From an uncultured bacterium (lineage in GTDB: Bacteria; Actinomycetota; Actinomycetes; S36-B12; CAIKAW01), in assembly GCA_903825575.1 (NCBI GenBank), contig CAIKAW010000059.1, positions 1 through 46,845 on the forward strand: a stretch of 46,845 bases of DNA, written 5' to 3'. Below the pieces are notes generated by a model, which saw nothing but the letters and a program-made list of their open reading frames with translations, was not told the DNA's origin and did not search any database. Each line of letters opens with the position of its first letter. The first letter of the stretch is position 1. The translations under genes and the position numbers were made by a program. Of the stretch, positions 8,445 to 18,314 are shown one piece after another.

Positions 8445-10499
8445 TCAGGGAACGGCCGCAGTAGTTGAAGCAGCGGGGCTGCTCGTCGATGTCGCACTCG
8501 AAGTTGAAGTGGATGATCCACTGGGCGTGGGTGAGCTCGCCGAGGCCGAAGCGCTCGCGGTCGAGGTTGCCGTCTTAGTCTGAGTCGGACTTGGAGTTAG
8601 CGTCGGGCCGGTACCAACCGGGGGCCCGAACCCGACTACCGGAAGCCCCACCAGGGCGCCGGTCATATACGCCGTCCAGATTGCAGTCGGGAACGAACCA
8701 CCCGTGACAGTTCCTAGTCCCCCAGTTCCTGACAGGGACACTGGGCGTCCGGTCGCATCTTCCTTCACCATCATCACTGCGGTCGCCAACTGTGGGGTGT
8801 ACCCAACAAACCAAGCCGAACGGTTGTTGTCGGTCGTGCCCGTCTTGCCGGCAACCGGACGGCCAACGCCACGAGCTGCGCCGCCGGTCCCGTAGTTGAC
8901 GACTGCCTGCAGTGCGGTGTTAACCGTGTCGGCAACTTGTGCCGTGAACGCCTGAGTAAGAACAGGGGAGAGCCGGTAGTACACCTGTCCAGTTGCGGTT
9001 TGGATCAACTTGACGGTCGTCGGCGACACCTGAACCCCACGGGCGGCGAACGTTGCATACGCGGCCGCCATGTCGATCGGGTGCGGCGATGCAGTGCCAA
9101 GCACCAGAGTGCGTCCGGCGTGAAACCCTGCCGTCGAAATCGGAATGCCCGCGCGACGGGCGGCGTCATAGACATTGGAGTAACCGACGTGATAACTCAG
9201 ATCAACGAAGACCGAGTTCACAGAGTTCTCGGTGGCCGCTAGGAGCGAAATGCGCCCGAACGTTTCGCCGTTGAAGTTGTGAACCGTGTAGCCATCAATG
9301 GTTCGCGGTGAACTTCCGTCCCACAAGCTCGACAGCGGATACCCACCGGCTTCGGTTGCTGCAGCCAACGCGAAGGGCTTGAAGGTCGACCCGGCAGGCC
9401 CAATGGCTTGCGTTGCATTGTTGAAAGGGTCGAGTTGGTAGTTAGCACCGCCATACATTGCAACAACTTCGCCTGTGAGTGGGCGAACAGAAACTAAGCC
9501 AATCCGCAAACCTTTTGCATTGGTTGTTGGCGCTTGTTGCGCGACTGCCTTGACGGCTGCTGCTTGTGCGACCTGCTCGAAGGTTGAGACAACGTGAAGA
9601 CCGAGCCGGTTCAGATCGTCTTCACTCCATCCTCGTCCAATCAATTCACGCTGCACTGCGGCAACCAGATACCCGGTAGTTCCTGCCATCCCGGTTGACG
9701 ATGTCCGACGTGCAATGAACTTTGGAAACACCAAAGCGGCGGCCTGCTGTTGGGTTAACCAGCCTTTGATCTGCATCCCCGTGACGACGTAGTTCCAGCG
9801 CCCTTGGAGTTTTACCAGGTGACGTTCCGGTGCATACCCGGCTGGTGAACGAATAATCGCGGCGAGCGCAGCCCCTTCACTGGTAGTCAATTGGGAAGCG
9901 TGTACCCCGAAATACACCTCTGCTGCGGTTTCAATGCCATAGGCACCGCGGCCGAAGTAGATGGTGTTGAGGTAGTCCTGCAGGATCTGATCTTTGGAAA
10001 CATTGGTCTCTAACTTCACTGCGAGAACGAGTTCCTTGAGTTTGCGACCAATACTGCGTTGCTGAGTCAGGAAAGCGTTCTTGATGTATTGCTGTGTGAT
10101 CGTCGAACCACCTTGTACTGCGCCGCCCGACAAGTCATTGAGCAGCGCCCTAGCAAGTCCCGGAACCGAGAAGCCACCGTGTTGATAGAACGAGCGATCC
10201 TCAGCCGCCAGCACGGCCTGCCGCACGGACAAAGGGATGTCTGTCAATTTCACGTCAATCCGGTTTGCCGTTCCAATGCGCCCAAGTTCGGTGTGGCCAT
10301 CAGCCCAATAGACAACTGTGGCTTGCGCTGAAGCGATGTCGCTGGGGGCGGGCACGCGAACTACTGCGACCGCAGCGAAGAACGCAACGACTAGGCCGAC
10401 GCCGGCACAAAGGCACAACAACAGTGACGCTCGCCATGACGGCAGGTACTTGCGAATGCCGCGGCGCCCGGCCCGCGGGTAATCGATGGGCAAGATCAC
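8445..10499 (-). CDS. Class A penicillin-binding protein (transglycosylase/transpeptidase)
   Basis: This bifunctional enzyme polymerises lipid II and cross-links peptidoglycan. The 684-residue protein has one N-terminal membrane anchor (about 24-48). The GT51 domain has the catalytic AAEDRSF (Glu100), GGSTITQQYIKN (130-141) and the YFGRGAYGIE motif. The transpeptidase domain has STFK (Ser371, Lys374), SVN (426-428) and KTG (552-554). The last 50 or so residues are a Ser/Thr/Pro/Ala-rich low-complexity tail, common in actinobacterial PonA. The GTG start follows AGGA. The position between DUF5318 and the GT87-like gene matches the ponA1 locus of mycobacteria. All catalytic residues are present. 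Confidence 0.95.
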   Translation of the reverse strand: MILPIDYPRAGRRGIRKYLPSWRASLLLCLCAGVGLVVAFFAAVAVVRVPAPSDIASAQATVVYWADGHTELGRIGTANRIDVKLTDIPLSVRQAVLAAEDRSFYQHGGFSVPGLARALLNDLSGGAVQGGSTITQQYIKNAFLTQQRSIGRKLKELVLAVKLETNVSKDQILQDYLNTIYFGRGAYGIETAAEVYFGVHASQLTTSEGAALAAIIRSPAGYAPERHLVKLQGRWNYVVTGMQIKGWLTQQQAAALVFPKFIARRTSSTGMAGTTGYLVAAVQRELIGRGWSEDDLNRLGLHVVSTFEQVAQAAAVKAVAQQAPTTNAKGLRIGLVSVRPLTGEVVAMYGGANYQLDPFNNATQAIGPAGSTFKPFALAAATEAGGYPLSSLWDGSSPRTIDGYTVHNFNGETFGRISLLAATENSVNSVFVDLSYHVGYSNVYDAARRAGIPISTAGFHAGRTLVLGTASPHPIDMAAAYATFAARGVQVSPTTVKLIQTATGQVYYRLSPVLTQAFTAQVADTVNTALQAVVNYGTGGAARGVGRPVAGKTGTTDNNRSAWFVGYTPQLATAVMMVKEDATGRPVSLSGTGGLGTVTGGSFPTAIWTAYMTGALVGLPVVGFGPPVGTGPTLTPSPTQTKTATSTASASASASSPTPSGSSTSTSSATSTSSPAASTTAAVP

Positions 10500-10515
10500 A
10501 ACTTCCTATTGCAGG

Positions 10516-11016
10516 TTAATCCAGCAAATCACGCGGTCGGGCTGGTGGGCGCCTAGGCACGCCGTCACCAAGGACGTAAGACAACGTCAAATGGTTCCAA
10601 CCACACGTCACGCACACCTCGACGACGTAGACCCGGAAGGTTCCGAAAGAGGTCGCCATCTCGGCTAGGTCGGCAGTAGCTCGGACCCGACCCGAATACG
10701 GGCCTAAATCGTCGCCATAGGTATAGGTGACTTGCATCAGCTCAGTTCGCCGACATACCGGACAGTCCCGCTGGGCGCCTTCGCCGTGGTGCTTGGCCGC
10801 CCGGACGAGGTACGGGTCGGCATCACAATGCTCAGATCCAAAACCGCTGAAGACCGACTTCAGCGCGGCTTGGCGAGCCAGCACGTACGAAACGACGGCC
10901 CTGGGTCGCTGCGGGTCGGCAACCTGTTCGGCCGGAGCCGGCTCCCAGGCCGGGGCGTTCGCCCGCGTGCCAACCAGCCGGGAACCCCGGATTGCGCTAC
11001 TTCGTGGCGGTGACAC
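10516..11016 (-). CDS. DUF5318 family protein, probable zinc-binding
   Basis: The 166-residue protein matches the actinobacterial DUF5318 family: VVSYVLARQAAL, DADPYLVRAAKHHG, CPVCRR (Cys85, Cys88) and VVEVCVTCGWNHL (Cys135, Cys138). The two CxxC pairs suggest one zinc site. Its function is unknown; its place directly before the class A PBP gene (16-base gap) is conserved and suggests a cell-wall link. The first 36 residues precede the usual family start and are poorly conserved in appearance. The GTG at 11016 is still preferred because TAGGCT lies exactly six bases before it on the minus strand, the pattern of a leaderless transcript. Confidence 0.85.
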   Translation of the reverse strand: MSPPRSSAIRGSRLVGTRANAPAWEPAPAEQVADPQRPRAVVSYVLARQAALKSVFSGFGSEHCDADPYLVRAAKHHGEGAQRDCPVCRRTELMQVTYTYGDDLGPYSGRVRATADLAEMATSFGTFRVYVVEVCVTCGWNHLTLSYVLGDGVPRRPPARPRDLLD

Positions 11017-11028
11017 CGGACCAGCCTA
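11017..11028 (-). promoter_or_regulatory. Leaderless-type -10 for the DUF5318-PBP operon
   Basis: On the minus strand TAGGCT (11028-11023) is followed by six bases and the GTG at 11016. A -10 element at this distance would start the mRNA at or next to the start codon. No ribosome-binding site is visible. The -35 region is unclear. Confidence 0.5.
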
Positions 11029-11057
11029 AGCCGCCAAGGCGCCCGGGGCCGGCGTTG

Positions 11058-11087
11058 TTGGCACCACTGGCCCGGCTGGGCTATCTT
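11058..11087 (+). promoter_or_regulatory. padR promoter
   Basis: TTGGCA (11058-11063) and TATCTT (11082-11087) are separated by 18 bases. Transcription would start near 11094, inside the palindrome at 11090-11112. This promoter probably serves padR and possibly ino1, which follows after 14 bases. Confidence 0.55.
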
Positions 11088-11089
11088 TG

Positions 11090-11112
11090 CGATGTATCGA
11101 TTCGATACATCG
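11090..11112. promoter_or_regulatory. Perfect 23-bp palindrome, probable PadR operator
   Basis: CGATGTATCGA, one central T, then TCGATACATCG: eleven perfectly paired bases on each side. It contains the ATGT...ACAT arms known for PadR-family operators. It sits just downstream of the predicted -10 and covers the predicted transcription start, 23 bases before the padR start codon. That placement fits steric autorepression by the PadR protein encoded next to it. Confidence 0.75.
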
Positions 11113-11135
11113 GATTCTCGAGGTGGGGTGGCTAG

Positions 11136-11813
11136 GTGGCTCGTCGGGGCGAGGTGCTCGAGTTCGCCGTGCTGGGCTTGCTCAATGAGTCACCACAGCA
11201 CGGCTACGAGTTGCGAAAGCGGCTCAACGCCGTCCTCGGCAGCTGGCACTCGATCTCATACGGTTCGCTCTACCCGACCCTACGAGACCTCGTCGGCCGT
11301 GGCCTGATCATTGAAGACCAGCCAGCACCGAACGAGCCGGGAGCCAAGGCTGGCCCAGCGGCACCCGCGCTAGCTGGGCGCCGCGCGAAGATCGCCTACC
11401 GGCTCACTGCTGATGGCAAGGAGCATTTCCAGCAATTGCTTGGCGATGCCGGACCGGCCGCCTGGGAAGACGACAGATTCGGGGTCCATTTCGCGTTCTT
11501 CTCGGACACCGCAGCCGATGTGCGACTGCGAATCCTGGAGGGCCGACGAACTCGGCTGGAGGAACGCATGGCAACCCTGCGTTCAGGATTAACCCGAACC
11601 CGCGAACGGGTCGACAGCTACACCCTCGAACTTCAGCAGCACGGACTGGACGGAGTCGAGCGCGAAGTGCGCTGGCTCAGCGAATTGATAGCCACCGAGC
11701 AAGACAACCGGGGCCCACGAGACGGCGCCCCAACGAATGAAAGCGACCAAGGCGCCCAGCGGCTAGGTCGGTCAGCAACCGGGAATCGGCCTTCAGCGCC
11801 GACCGCCCGATAA
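11136..11813 (+). CDS. PadR-family transcriptional regulator
   Basis: The 225-residue protein begins with a PadR winged-helix domain: [21 protein letters not shown], then [16 protein letters not shown] (residues about 9-60) and a wing containing [16 protein letters not shown]-terminal helical Vir-like dimerisation domain follows, and the last 30 residues are hydrophilic. The GTG start follows a GAGGTGG site. The gene is 14 bases upstream of ino1 and in the same direction, as in mycobacteria where a PadR gene (Rv0047c) neighbours ino1 (Rv0046c). It probably represses itself and ino1 through the palindrome at 11090-11112. The effector is unknown. Confidence 0.93.
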   Translation: MARRGEVLEFAVLGLLNESPQHGYELRKRLNAVLGSWHSISYGSLYPTLRDLVGRGLIIEDQPAPNEPGAKAGPAAPALAGRRAKIAYRLTADGKEHFQQLLGDAGPAAWEDDRFGVHFAFFSDTAADVRLRILEGRRTRLEERMATLRSGLTRTRERVDSYTLELQQHGLDGVEREVRWLSELIATEQDNRGPRDGAPTNESDQGAQRLGRSATGNRPSAPTAR

Positions 11814-11827
11814 CCAGGGAGTACCAC

Positions 11828-12907
11828 ATGGGTTCAGTGAAAGTAGCGATCATCGGGGTAGGTAACTGTGCCTCCTCGCTCGTGCAAGGCATCGAGTACT
11901 ACAAGGACGCGGATCCGGCTAGCAAGGTGCCCGGCCTGATGCACGTCACCCTTGGCGACTACCACGTCAGCGACGTGAAGTTTGTCGCCGCTTTCGATGT
12001 TGACGCAAAGAAGGTTGGCCAAGATCTGGCGCACGCAATTCACGCCAGCCAGAACAACACGATCACCTTCTGCGACGTCCCGCCGACCGGCGTGATTGTT
12101 CAGCGCGGACACACCCTTGATGGTCTCGGCAAGTACTACCGCGAAACCATTGAAGAATCGGCAGACGAGCCAGTTGACATGGTTGCGGCACTGAAGGCCT
12201 GCGGCGCCGATGTAATGGTGTGCTACCTGCCAGTCGGCTCCGAAGATGCAGTCCGCTTCTACGCGCAGTGCGCCCTTGACGCTGGCGTTGCCATGGTCAA
12301 TGCACTTCCGGTGTTCATCGCCGGAACTCCTGACTGGGCCGCGAAGTTCGAGGCTGCGGGCCTGCCGATCATCGGCGACGACATTAAGTCGCAGGTTGGC
12401 GCAACGATCACCCACCGGGTGCTCGCGAAGTTGTTCGAAGACCGCGGTGTCGAGTTGCAGCGCACAATGCAGCTCAACGTCGGCGGCAACATGGACTTCA
12501 TGAACATGCTCGAGCGTGATCGCTTGGAGTCGAAGAAGATCTCCAAGACTCAGGCCGTTACCTCACAGGTCGACCGAGAAATGGGCAAGGACAACGTCCA
12601 CATTGGACCGTCCGACTACGTGGCTTGGCTTGATGACCGCAAGTGGGCCTACGTCCGTCTCGAAGGTCGAGCATTCGGCGATGTGCCGCTGAGCCTTGAG
12701 TACAAGCTCGAGGTTTGGGACTCCCCCAACTCGGCCGGCGTGATCATCGACGCAGTTCGTTGCGCGAAGATCGCTTTGGACCGCGGAATCGGTGGCCCAC
12801 TGCTGTCGGCGGCTTCGTACTTCATGAAGTCCCCGCCAGTGCAGTTCCCGGATGACCAGGCGCGCGACAACGTCGAGGCCTTCATCCGCGGAGAGCTCGA
12901 GCGCTAG
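11828..12907 (+). CDS. ino1: Inositol-1-phosphate synthase
   Basis: This NAD-dependent enzyme turns glucose-6-phosphate into 1L-myo-inositol-1-phosphate, the entry to phosphatidylinositol, mycothiol and PI-mannosides in actinobacteria. The 359-residue protein has the Rossmann start [31 protein letters not shown], and the conserved blocks [23 protein letters not shown] and [12 protein letters not shown]. Length matches the compact actinobacterial form. A GGGAG site precedes the ATG. It sits in a likely two-gene operon behind padR and ends with a strong terminator. Its presence suggests inositol lipids or mycothiol in this organism. Confidence 0.97.
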   Translation: MGSVKVAIIGVGNCASSLVQGIEYYKDADPASKVPGLMHVTLGDYHVSDVKFVAAFDVDAKKVGQDLAHAIHASQNNTITFCDVPPTGVIVQRGHTLDGLGKYYRETIEESADEPVDMVAALKACGADVMVCYLPVGSEDAVRFYAQCALDAGVAMVNALPVFIAGTPDWAAKFEAAGLPIIGDDIKSQVGATITHRVLAKLFEDRGVELQRTMQLNVGGNMDFMNMLERDRLESKKISKTQAVTSQVDREMGKDNVHIGPSDYVAWLDDRKWAYVRLEGRAFGDVPLSLEYKLEVWDSPNSAGVIIDAVRCAKIALDRGIGGPLLSAASYFMKSPPVQFPDDQARDNVEAFIRGELER

Positions 12908-12915
12908 TCCTTTTA

Positions 12916-12963
12916 GAACACCGGACCGTCGACTGCTGACCCGACGGTCCGGTGTTCTTTTTT
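12916..12963 (+). terminator. Intrinsic terminator after ino1
   Basis: GAACACCGGACCGTCG (12916-12931) pairs perfectly with CGACGGTCCGGTGTTC (12942-12957). The stem is sixteen base pairs with a ten-base loop, followed at once by six Ts (12958-12963). This is the clearest terminator in the window and isolates padR-ino1 from the MFS gene that starts 15 bases later. Confidence 0.95.
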
Positions 12964-12966
12964 GGG

Positions 12967-12972
12967 TAGATT
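12967..12972 (+). promoter_or_regulatory. Leaderless-type -10 for the MFS gene
   Basis: TAGATT is followed by six bases and the GTG at 12979. It lies directly after the ino1 terminator, so the gene must have its own promoter, and there is no ribosome-binding site. Transcription would begin at or beside the start codon. Any -35 would overlap the terminator stem. Confidence 0.6.
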
Positions 12973-12978
12973 GCTGCT

Positions 12979-14232
12979 GTGGACCTCTCCCGATTACGCG
13001 AGGTCCTCAAGCATCCGGAGTTTCGCCGGCTACTTGGAGCGCGAGCACTCGGGCAAACCGGCGACGGATTGTTGCAGGCTGCCTTGGCCACATTCGAACT
13101 GTTCTCACCAGAACGGGCACCAACCGCAGCCAAAGTTGCAGTTGCGTTCGCCATCCTCCTGTTGCCCTATTCAGTGCTCGGGCCATTCCTCGGCACCCTG
13201 ATAGATCGCTGGTCGCGCCGCACGATTCTGGTGCGCGGAAACCTGCTTCGCGTCGCCGTAATAGGTGCGCTCTGGGTGGTGCTAAAGACAGGTCAAACCG
13301 GATTCCTGTTGGCCTTGGTGGTGCTTATTGCCCTTGGTGTCGCGCGCTTCGTGCTAACAACACTTGCCGCGTCGCTACCCCACACCGTTGCTGCTGAATC
13401 GTTGGTGACCGCTAACGCAATTACGCCCACTACCGGAACTATCTGCGCAACGATCGGCGGACTGGTAGGCCTTGGTTTGCGTCAAGTCATCGGCGGGGAT
13501 CAGGGCAGTTTGAGTGTCCTGGCGGTAGCCGGGCTTGCGTATGTCGCCGCGGCTGTGGTCTCCCGGGGTTTCGGCCACGATCAACTTGGGCCAACCGGGC
13601 CAAAGCAGGAGTTGACGAACGTCGTCAGCGGACTGGGTAACGGCTGGATTCACCTACGCTCTCGACCGCAGGCGCGCCGGGCGATCGCGGTTGTTTCCCT
13701 GCAGCGCTGCTCATTTGGAGCCTTGACTGCCATCGCCGTGATCCTGCTGCGCACCGAGATCTATCGCCCCGACCAAACGGGACCAGCCCTAGCAGGGATG
13801 GCCGCGGTGACCGGGACCGCGGCCTTTGGCGCCTTCGCCGCTGCCGTTTGGACACCTAGGCTCGTGCGTCGAATCGGCATTCCTCGTTGGTCGACGATCA
13901 CCCTTGCTATGGCTGGACTAATTATCCCCTTTGGAGTCCTAGCAACCTCCCTACCAGGCTTGCTGCTTACGGCCTTGGCCATCGGCTTTGCCGGGCAGGC
14001 AGTCAAGGTATGCGCCGACACACTCGTGCAACGCCAGGTTGATGACGTGCATCGAGGTCGCGTGTTCTCGATCTACGACATGTCCGTCAATGTCTTCTTG
14101 GTCGCCGGAGTGACGGCAGTCGCGATCGTGGCTGGGCGAGCCCGGATTCCGGGAATCGTGGGTATCGGTGTTGCCGTTTTGCTGGGATTGACCGCAACGT
14201 TAGCCAGTCGAAGGTCAACTCAGCCGGATTGA
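12979..14232 (+). CDS. Major facilitator superfamily transporter
   Basis: The 417-residue protein has about twelve hydrophobic helices and begins LREVLKHPEFRRLLGARALGQTGDGLLQ, like the YihY/ENT-type or drug-efflux-like MFS proteins of actinobacteria. A loop GTLIDRWSRRTILVRGN after the second helix is a motif A variant (G-x-L-x-D-R-x-x-R-R). The substrate is unknown. The GTG start is inferred from the -10 element six bases before it. The gene lies between ino1 and the convergent CCA-adding enzyme, overlapping the end of the latter by 13 bases. Confidence 0.87.
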   Translation: MDLSRLREVLKHPEFRRLLGARALGQTGDGLLQAALATFELFSPERAPTAAKVAVAFAILLLPYSVLGPFLGTLIDRWSRRTILVRGNLLRVAVIGALWVVLKTGQTGFLLALVVLIALGVARFVLTTLAASLPHTVAAESLVTANAITPTTGTICATIGGLVGLGLRQVIGGDQGSLSVLAVAGLAYVAAAVVSRGFGHDQLGPTGPKQELTNVVSGLGNGWIHLRSRPQARRAIAVVSLQRCSFGALTAIAVILLRTEIYRPDQTGPALAGMAAVTGTAAFGAFAAAVWTPRLVRRIGIPRWSTITLAMAGLIIPFGVLATSLPGLLLTALAIGFAGQAVKVCADTLVQRQVDDVHRGRVFSIYDMSVNVFLVAGVTAVAIVAGRARIPGIVGIGVAVLLGLTATLASRRSTQPD

Positions 14233-15680
14233 TTTGCCGCCCACCAGGCGTGCAGAACCGCCGTTGCTTCCTCGATCGACAGCGGTCCCCGATCCAATCG
14301 AACCTCGAGCAGGTACTTATAGGCCTGACCGACCAGCGGCCCTGGCGGAAGCCCAAGGATTGTCATGATTTCGAATCCGTCCAAGGCAGGCCGGATTGCA
14401 GCCAACTCTTCCTCGCCGTTCAGCCGCTCGATACGCGCTTCCAGTGTGTCGTAGGTGCGCGCCAAAGCGTCGGCCTTACGGCGGTTGCGAGTCGTGCAAT
14501 CGGCCCGAGTTAGTTTGTGCAGACGAGTTAGCAACGGGCCAGCATCGCGCACATACCGACGCACGGCAGAGTCAGTCCACTCGCCCGATCCGTAGCCGTG
14601 AAAACGTAAGTGCAACTCCACTAGGTCCCCTACGGCATCAACTTCGGCGCCAGAGAATCGCAGCGCGCGCAACCGCTTTCGAACCATCGCCGCACCGACC
14701 ACCTCGTGGTGGTGAAACGAGACCCGCCCATCTCCTTCGAACTTGCGCGTCCTTGGTTTGCCGATGTCATGTAGGAGCGCAGCTAGGCGCAAGATCAGGT
14801 CAGGTGCTGAGTTTGGGTCGTGACTCGTCTCAAGATCAATCGCCTGCTCGAGAACGATGAGACTATGTTCGAATACATCCTTGTGTCGGTGGTGCTCATC
14901 AATTTCTAAGCGCAGCTTGGGTAATTCGGGTAGCACCAGATCTGCTAATCCGCTGGTAACCATTACCTCTAACCCAGCGCGTGGGAATCGGCCGAGCAGG
15001 AGTTTGCTCAGTTCGTCTCGCACTCGTTCGGCCGAAACGATTTCTAACCGTCCGGCCAATTCCGACATCTCCCACACAACTTCGGGATCTAGCGTGAACC
15101 CAAGTTGGCTCACGAAGCGTGCCGCGCGCATCATCCGAAGTGGGTCATCGTTGAAAGATGCTGCCGCAGTCCCAGGGGTGCGCAGCACCCCAGCGGCAAG
15201 GTCAACCAGACCATTAAACGGGTCGACGAAGACAAGATCAGGCAGCCGAACCGCCATGCTGTTGACGGTGAAATCCCGTCGCCCTAAGTCTTCTTCAAGG
15301 CAGGTTCCGAACCGAACCTCGGGCTTGCGTGAGTCCGCCGCGTACGCCTCGGCTCGGTAGGTCGTTATCTCGAACTGGATCTCACCTCGTCGTGCGCCGA
15401 TGGTCCCGAAGGCCGCACCGATATCCCAGATCGAATCAGCCCAACCACCTAGTAGTTCACTGACCTCATCCGGGTGGGCGTCCGTTGCTAGGTCTAGGTC
15501 CGTAACCGCTCGCCCAAGCCCGGCATCGCGCACCGGGCCCCCAACTAGGGCCAGTTCCTTGCCGGCGGCGGCGAACCGGCGCGCGAGCTCGAGCGCGCCG
15601 ATCGGGACCTGTGCCAACGACTCAGCGATCCGGCGCTGGACGACGGCCAGGTCAAGGTTGGGTGGCAACAGATCCGGCAC
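14220..15680 (-). CDS. pcnA: CCA tRNA nucleotidyltransferase (HD-domain type)
   Basis: This enzyme adds or repairs the 3' CCA of tRNAs. The 486-residue protein has the class II nucleotidyltransferase head [13 protein letters not shown] with catalytic aspartates 61 and 63 (DLD), the RRDFTVN block (134-140), [13 protein letters not shown] (177-189) and an HD domain with His304-Asp305 (LLHDIGKPR). This matches the actinobacterial PcnA/Cca family at normal length. Both tRNAs in this window already encode CCA, so here repair may matter more than synthesis. The GTG start at 15680 is divergent from the Nudix gene 61 bases away, as in Mycobacterium (Rv3907c/Rv3908). Confidence 0.95.
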   Translation of the reverse strand: MPDLLPPNLDLAVVQRRIAESLAQVPIGALELARRFAAAGKELALVGGPVRDAGLGRAVTDLDLATDAHPDEVSELLGGWADSIWDIGAAFGTIGARRGEIQFEITTYRAEAYAADSRKPEVRFGTCLEEDLGRRDFTVNSMAVRLPDLVFVDPFNGLVDLAAGVLRTPGTAAASFNDDPLRMMRAARFVSQLGFTLDPEVVWEMSELAGRLEIVSAERVRDELSKLLLGRFPRAGLEVMVTSGLADLVLPELPKLRLEIDEHHRHKDVFEHSLIVLEQAIDLETSHDPNSAPDLILRLAALLHDIGKPRTRKFEGDGRVSFHHHEVVGAAMVRKRLRALRFSGAEVDAVGDLVELHLRFHGYGSGEWTDSAVRRYVRDAGPLLTRLHKLTRADCTTRNRRKADALARTYDTLEARIERLNGEEELAAIRPALDGFEIMTILGLPPGPLVGQAYKYLLEVRLDRGPLSIEEATAVLHAWWAANQSG

Positions 15681-15729
15681 GATGCCTGAGCCTAGCCGCG
15701 TAGACCCGATCAGGCCCCAGCCGCGCGGC

Positions 15730-15735
15730 TATCCT
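15730..15735 (+). promoter_or_regulatory. Leaderless-type -10 for the Nudix-MurJ operon
   Basis: TATCCT is followed by exactly six bases and the ATG at 15742. There is no purine-rich ribosome-binding site between them. This probably starts the long plus-strand envelope operon. A good -35 was not seen. Confidence 0.6.
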
Positions 15736-15741
15736 CGGGCC

Positions 15742-16224
15742 ATGAACCTGAGTCCGGTCTCGATCGTGCAGGCTCGGGCGCCCAAGGGCCCGAGCCGACA
15801 TGAAGAGACCTCAGCCGGGGGGCTGGTCGTGCTCGGTTCGGGGGAACAGGCCCAGGCGGCCCTAATCGCCCGACACGACCGATCCGGCAAGTTGCTCTGG
15901 TCTCTTCCGAAGGGACACATCGAAGGCGGCGAGACCCCCGAAGAGGCGGCCATTCGCGAAGTGCGCGAGGAGACCGGAATCCACAGTTTGGTGCGCGCCC
16001 CGCTGGGAGTGATCGACTTCTGGTTCTTGGCGGGAAACCGTCGCATTCACAAAACCGTTCACCACTTTTTGCTGCAAGCAACCGGCGGCGAACTTTCCGA
16101 CGCGGACCCTGAAGTGGTCGAGGTTGCTTGGGTACCGCTGGCGGACCTTGCGACGGTCTTGGCGTATCCAGATGAACGCAAACTGCTCGCCAGATTGCCG
16201 GCCCTACTCGCGGACGCCGGGTGA
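15742..16224 (+). CDS. Nudix hydrolase (MutT4-like)
   Basis: The 160-residue protein contains a complete Nudix box, G58[22 protein letters not shown]80, with all conserved Glu and Arg residues for Mg-dependent hydrolysis of a nucleoside diphosphate derivative. By position next to pcnA it corresponds to Mycobacterium MutT4 (Rv3908). The substrate is not predictable. The frame is open further upstream, but the ATG at 15742 is chosen because TATCCT lies six bases before it and the residues upstream lack similarity. Its TGA overlaps the GTG of the next gene (GTGA). Confidence 0.92.
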   Translation: MNLSPVSIVQARAPKGPSRHEETSAGGLVVLGSGEQAQAALIARHDRSGKLLWSLPKGHIEGGETPEEAAIREVREETGIHSLVRAPLGVIDFWFLAGNRRIHKTVHHFLLQATGGELSDADPEVVEVAWVPLADLATVLAYPDERKLLARLPALLADAG

Positions 16225-18314
16225 AACTAACTCCCACCCCCGCGACCACCTCGAAAGCCCGGTGGCTCACCCGCTTCAGCTTGGCCTTGGTGGTTATCGG
16301 ATCCTGGGGTGCCGGCGCAGGCGCTTTTCCAGCAGCGGGAGCGAACGGGCCTAGCAAAGCGACCGTAGCCATCACAGAATTAACGCCAGCCGTACCGAAA
16401 CCCGGGCAAACCTTGTCCTTGTCAGGCCTAGTCACCAACTCCGGCAGCAGCACCATCGATGACGTGCTCGTGCGGTTGCGAGTCGGGACAACGCCATTGC
16501 TCGGCCGCTCCGACGTCGGTGCCGTGGCGAGTGGAACGAGCAATATGCAAGGCCAGTTGGTCAATGTCACCAGCTCGGATCAGCCACGCCGACTCGATCC
16601 CGGGGGCCAATCACTTTGGCACCTAAGCGTCCCCCTGGCCGATCTACCACTAGGTGGTGCCGGGGTGTACGTACTTGTCGTTGAGGCAGTTGGCACCGTG
16701 AACGGCACCTATTCGCAACTTGGCCTAACCCGAAGCTTCCTACCTTGGGTACCTATCCCGAGTGAGGTGCAACGCAGCCAACTGGTGTGGCTTTGGCCCG
16801 TATCTGCTCCGCCGACAGCTACTGCCAATGGGATCTTGACCTCGGATTCACTTGCTAGTCAATTTGCGCCTGCAGGGCGGTTAGCGGATCTGATCAACGT
16901 CGGTGCGACCGCAGCTCCGGGTGTCGTGTCGTGGCTGGTGGACCCGCAGGTCATCGAATCTGCGACTGCACTAGGCAAGGGCTACCGGTTCTTCAATGGC
17001 CAAGACCTAGCCGAAGGAACGGGAGCAACCAATGCTCAGGCGTGGTCCGCGGCAGCTTCGGCGGTACTTAGCACCGGCGACGTCCACCCGCTTCCATATG
17101 CGTTGCCTGACGCCGACGCACTAGTTAGAGCCGGACTCGATCACGACGTAGTCGCTTCGCTAACCCTGGGCCAGTCGCTGTTAGCCAAGGAACTTGGACG
17201 AGGTGTCGGACCGGCGTTGTTCTGGCCACAATCCGGCGTAAGCGAACGCGGCACCTTGGACGTTTTGCAGGCCGCTGGTGTAGGCAACGTCGTGTTGTCA
17301 GATTCGACCCTGCCTACGGCCGTGGATCAGACCTATACCTCAACTGGATTCGCCGCGCTGCCCACGACCAGCGGCAGCCTTTCGGCTCTACTCATCGACT
17401 CCGGCCTAGCGCAAACGCTGGCCATGCCGACGGCCACGCCGGCAGAGATTCTTGCCGCTAGGCAACGTTTCGCGGCAGAGACCGCCATGGTGACTTTTGA
17501 GGACCCCGGTCGCCCACGCACCGTCGTCGCGGCGCCCGCCCTGGGCTGGAATCCTTCGCCGGCACTGCTGACGCAACTACTCCCACTCGTGGCTGATTGT
17601 CCGTGGATCACTCCAGCAACCTTGAGTTCCTTGTTGAGCGCAACGGTCGACACTAGCCAGCGCGGAAGGGTCGAGTATTCCGCGGCACTTCGCGGGCGTG
17701 AACTAAGCCCAAGAACAATCAACCGACTTATTGGGGTACACCGCAATCTGACAGCAATTGCATCCCTACTCGGGAACCCAACCAGCGTGACCGAACCGTT
17801 TACCACCGCAATCTTGCGCGGGGAATCGACGTGGTGGCGCAGCGATCCTGAAACTGGAAACGTGCTCAGCACCGCGATCGCCAAACAGTTGGCAGACGTC
17901 ATGTCCAAGGCGCGAATTGTTTCGCATGGCACGATCACCCTTTCAGGAGTGAACGGCAGTATTCCGTTGACAATTGCCAACGACTTTGATCAGCCGATCA
18001 CGGTCGCAGTTATCCTGCGATCTAACCCTGCTCCACGACTTCACACTCGGGCGAGCGCAGCGTTTACGATTCCCGCACATCGGAAGGTCAGTATCGAAAT
18101 CCCGGCAACTTTGGCTGGCAGCGCCCCGCTTAGCGTTGCCGCCCAACTTGTGACTTCCAGTGGCGTCCCCGTCGGCGCACCGATCAACCTTGCGCTCCGG
18201 TCAACGGCGTATGCGCGGTCCGCGAAGTACGTTGTGGTGCTTGCTTTTGCAGCCCTTTTGATCCTGATGGCTGCGAATTTCATTAAACGCCGACGAGCAG
18301 TGGTGCCCGCATGA
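16221..18314 (+). CDS. DUF6049-type secreted, membrane-anchored protein
   Basis: The 697-residue protein has an N-terminal signal sequence (basic start, hydrophobic [16 protein letters not shown]). A large extracellular region begins with an Ig-like strand set ([21 protein letters not shown]) and ends with a single C-terminal helix ([18 protein letters not shown]) followed by KRRR. It sits between the Nudix and murJ genes, where actinobacteria carry a large secreted protein of unknown function (Rv3909 in Mycobacterium). A role in cell-wall synthesis with MurJ is inference from location. Start and stop overlap the neighbours by four bases (GTGA, ATGA), so translation is probably coupled. Confidence 0.85.
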   Translation: MKLTPTPATTSKARWLTRFSLALVVIGSWGAGAGAFPAAGANGPSKATVAITELTPAVPKPGQTLSLSGLVTNSGSSTIDDVLVRLRVGTTPLLGRSDVGAVASGTSNMQGQLVNVTSSDQPRRLDPGGQSLWHLSVPLADLPLGGAGVYVLVVEAVGTVNGTYSQLGLTRSFLPWVPIPSEVQRSQLVWLWPVSAPPTATANGILTSDSLASQFAPAGRLADLINVGATAAPGVVSWLVDPQVIESATALGKGYRFFNGQDLAEGTGATNAQAWSAAASAVLSTGDVHPLPYALPDADALVRAGLDHDVVASLTLGQSLLAKELGRGVGPALFWPQSGVSERGTLDVLQAAGVGNVVLSDSTLPTAVDQTYTSTGFAALPTTSGSLSALLIDSGLAQTLAMPTATPAEILAARQRFAAETAMVTFEDPGRPRTVVAAPALGWNPSPALLTQLLPLVADCPWITPATLSSLLSATVDTSQRGRVEYSAALRGRELSPRTINRLIGVHRNLTAIASLLGNPTSVTEPFTTAILRGESTWWRSDPETGNVLSTAIAKQLADVMSKARIVSHGTITLSGVNGSIPLTIANDFDQPITVAVILRSNPAPRLHTRASAAFTIPAHRKVSIEIPATLAGSAPLSVAAQLVTSSGVPVGAPINLALRSTAYARSAKYVVVLAFAALLILMAANFIKRRRAVVPA

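Noticed and set aside
15400-15741. Upstream extension of the Nudix frame through the CCA-adding enzyme gene
   Set aside because: It is antisense to conserved pcnA codons; the ATG at 15742 has a well-placed -10 element.
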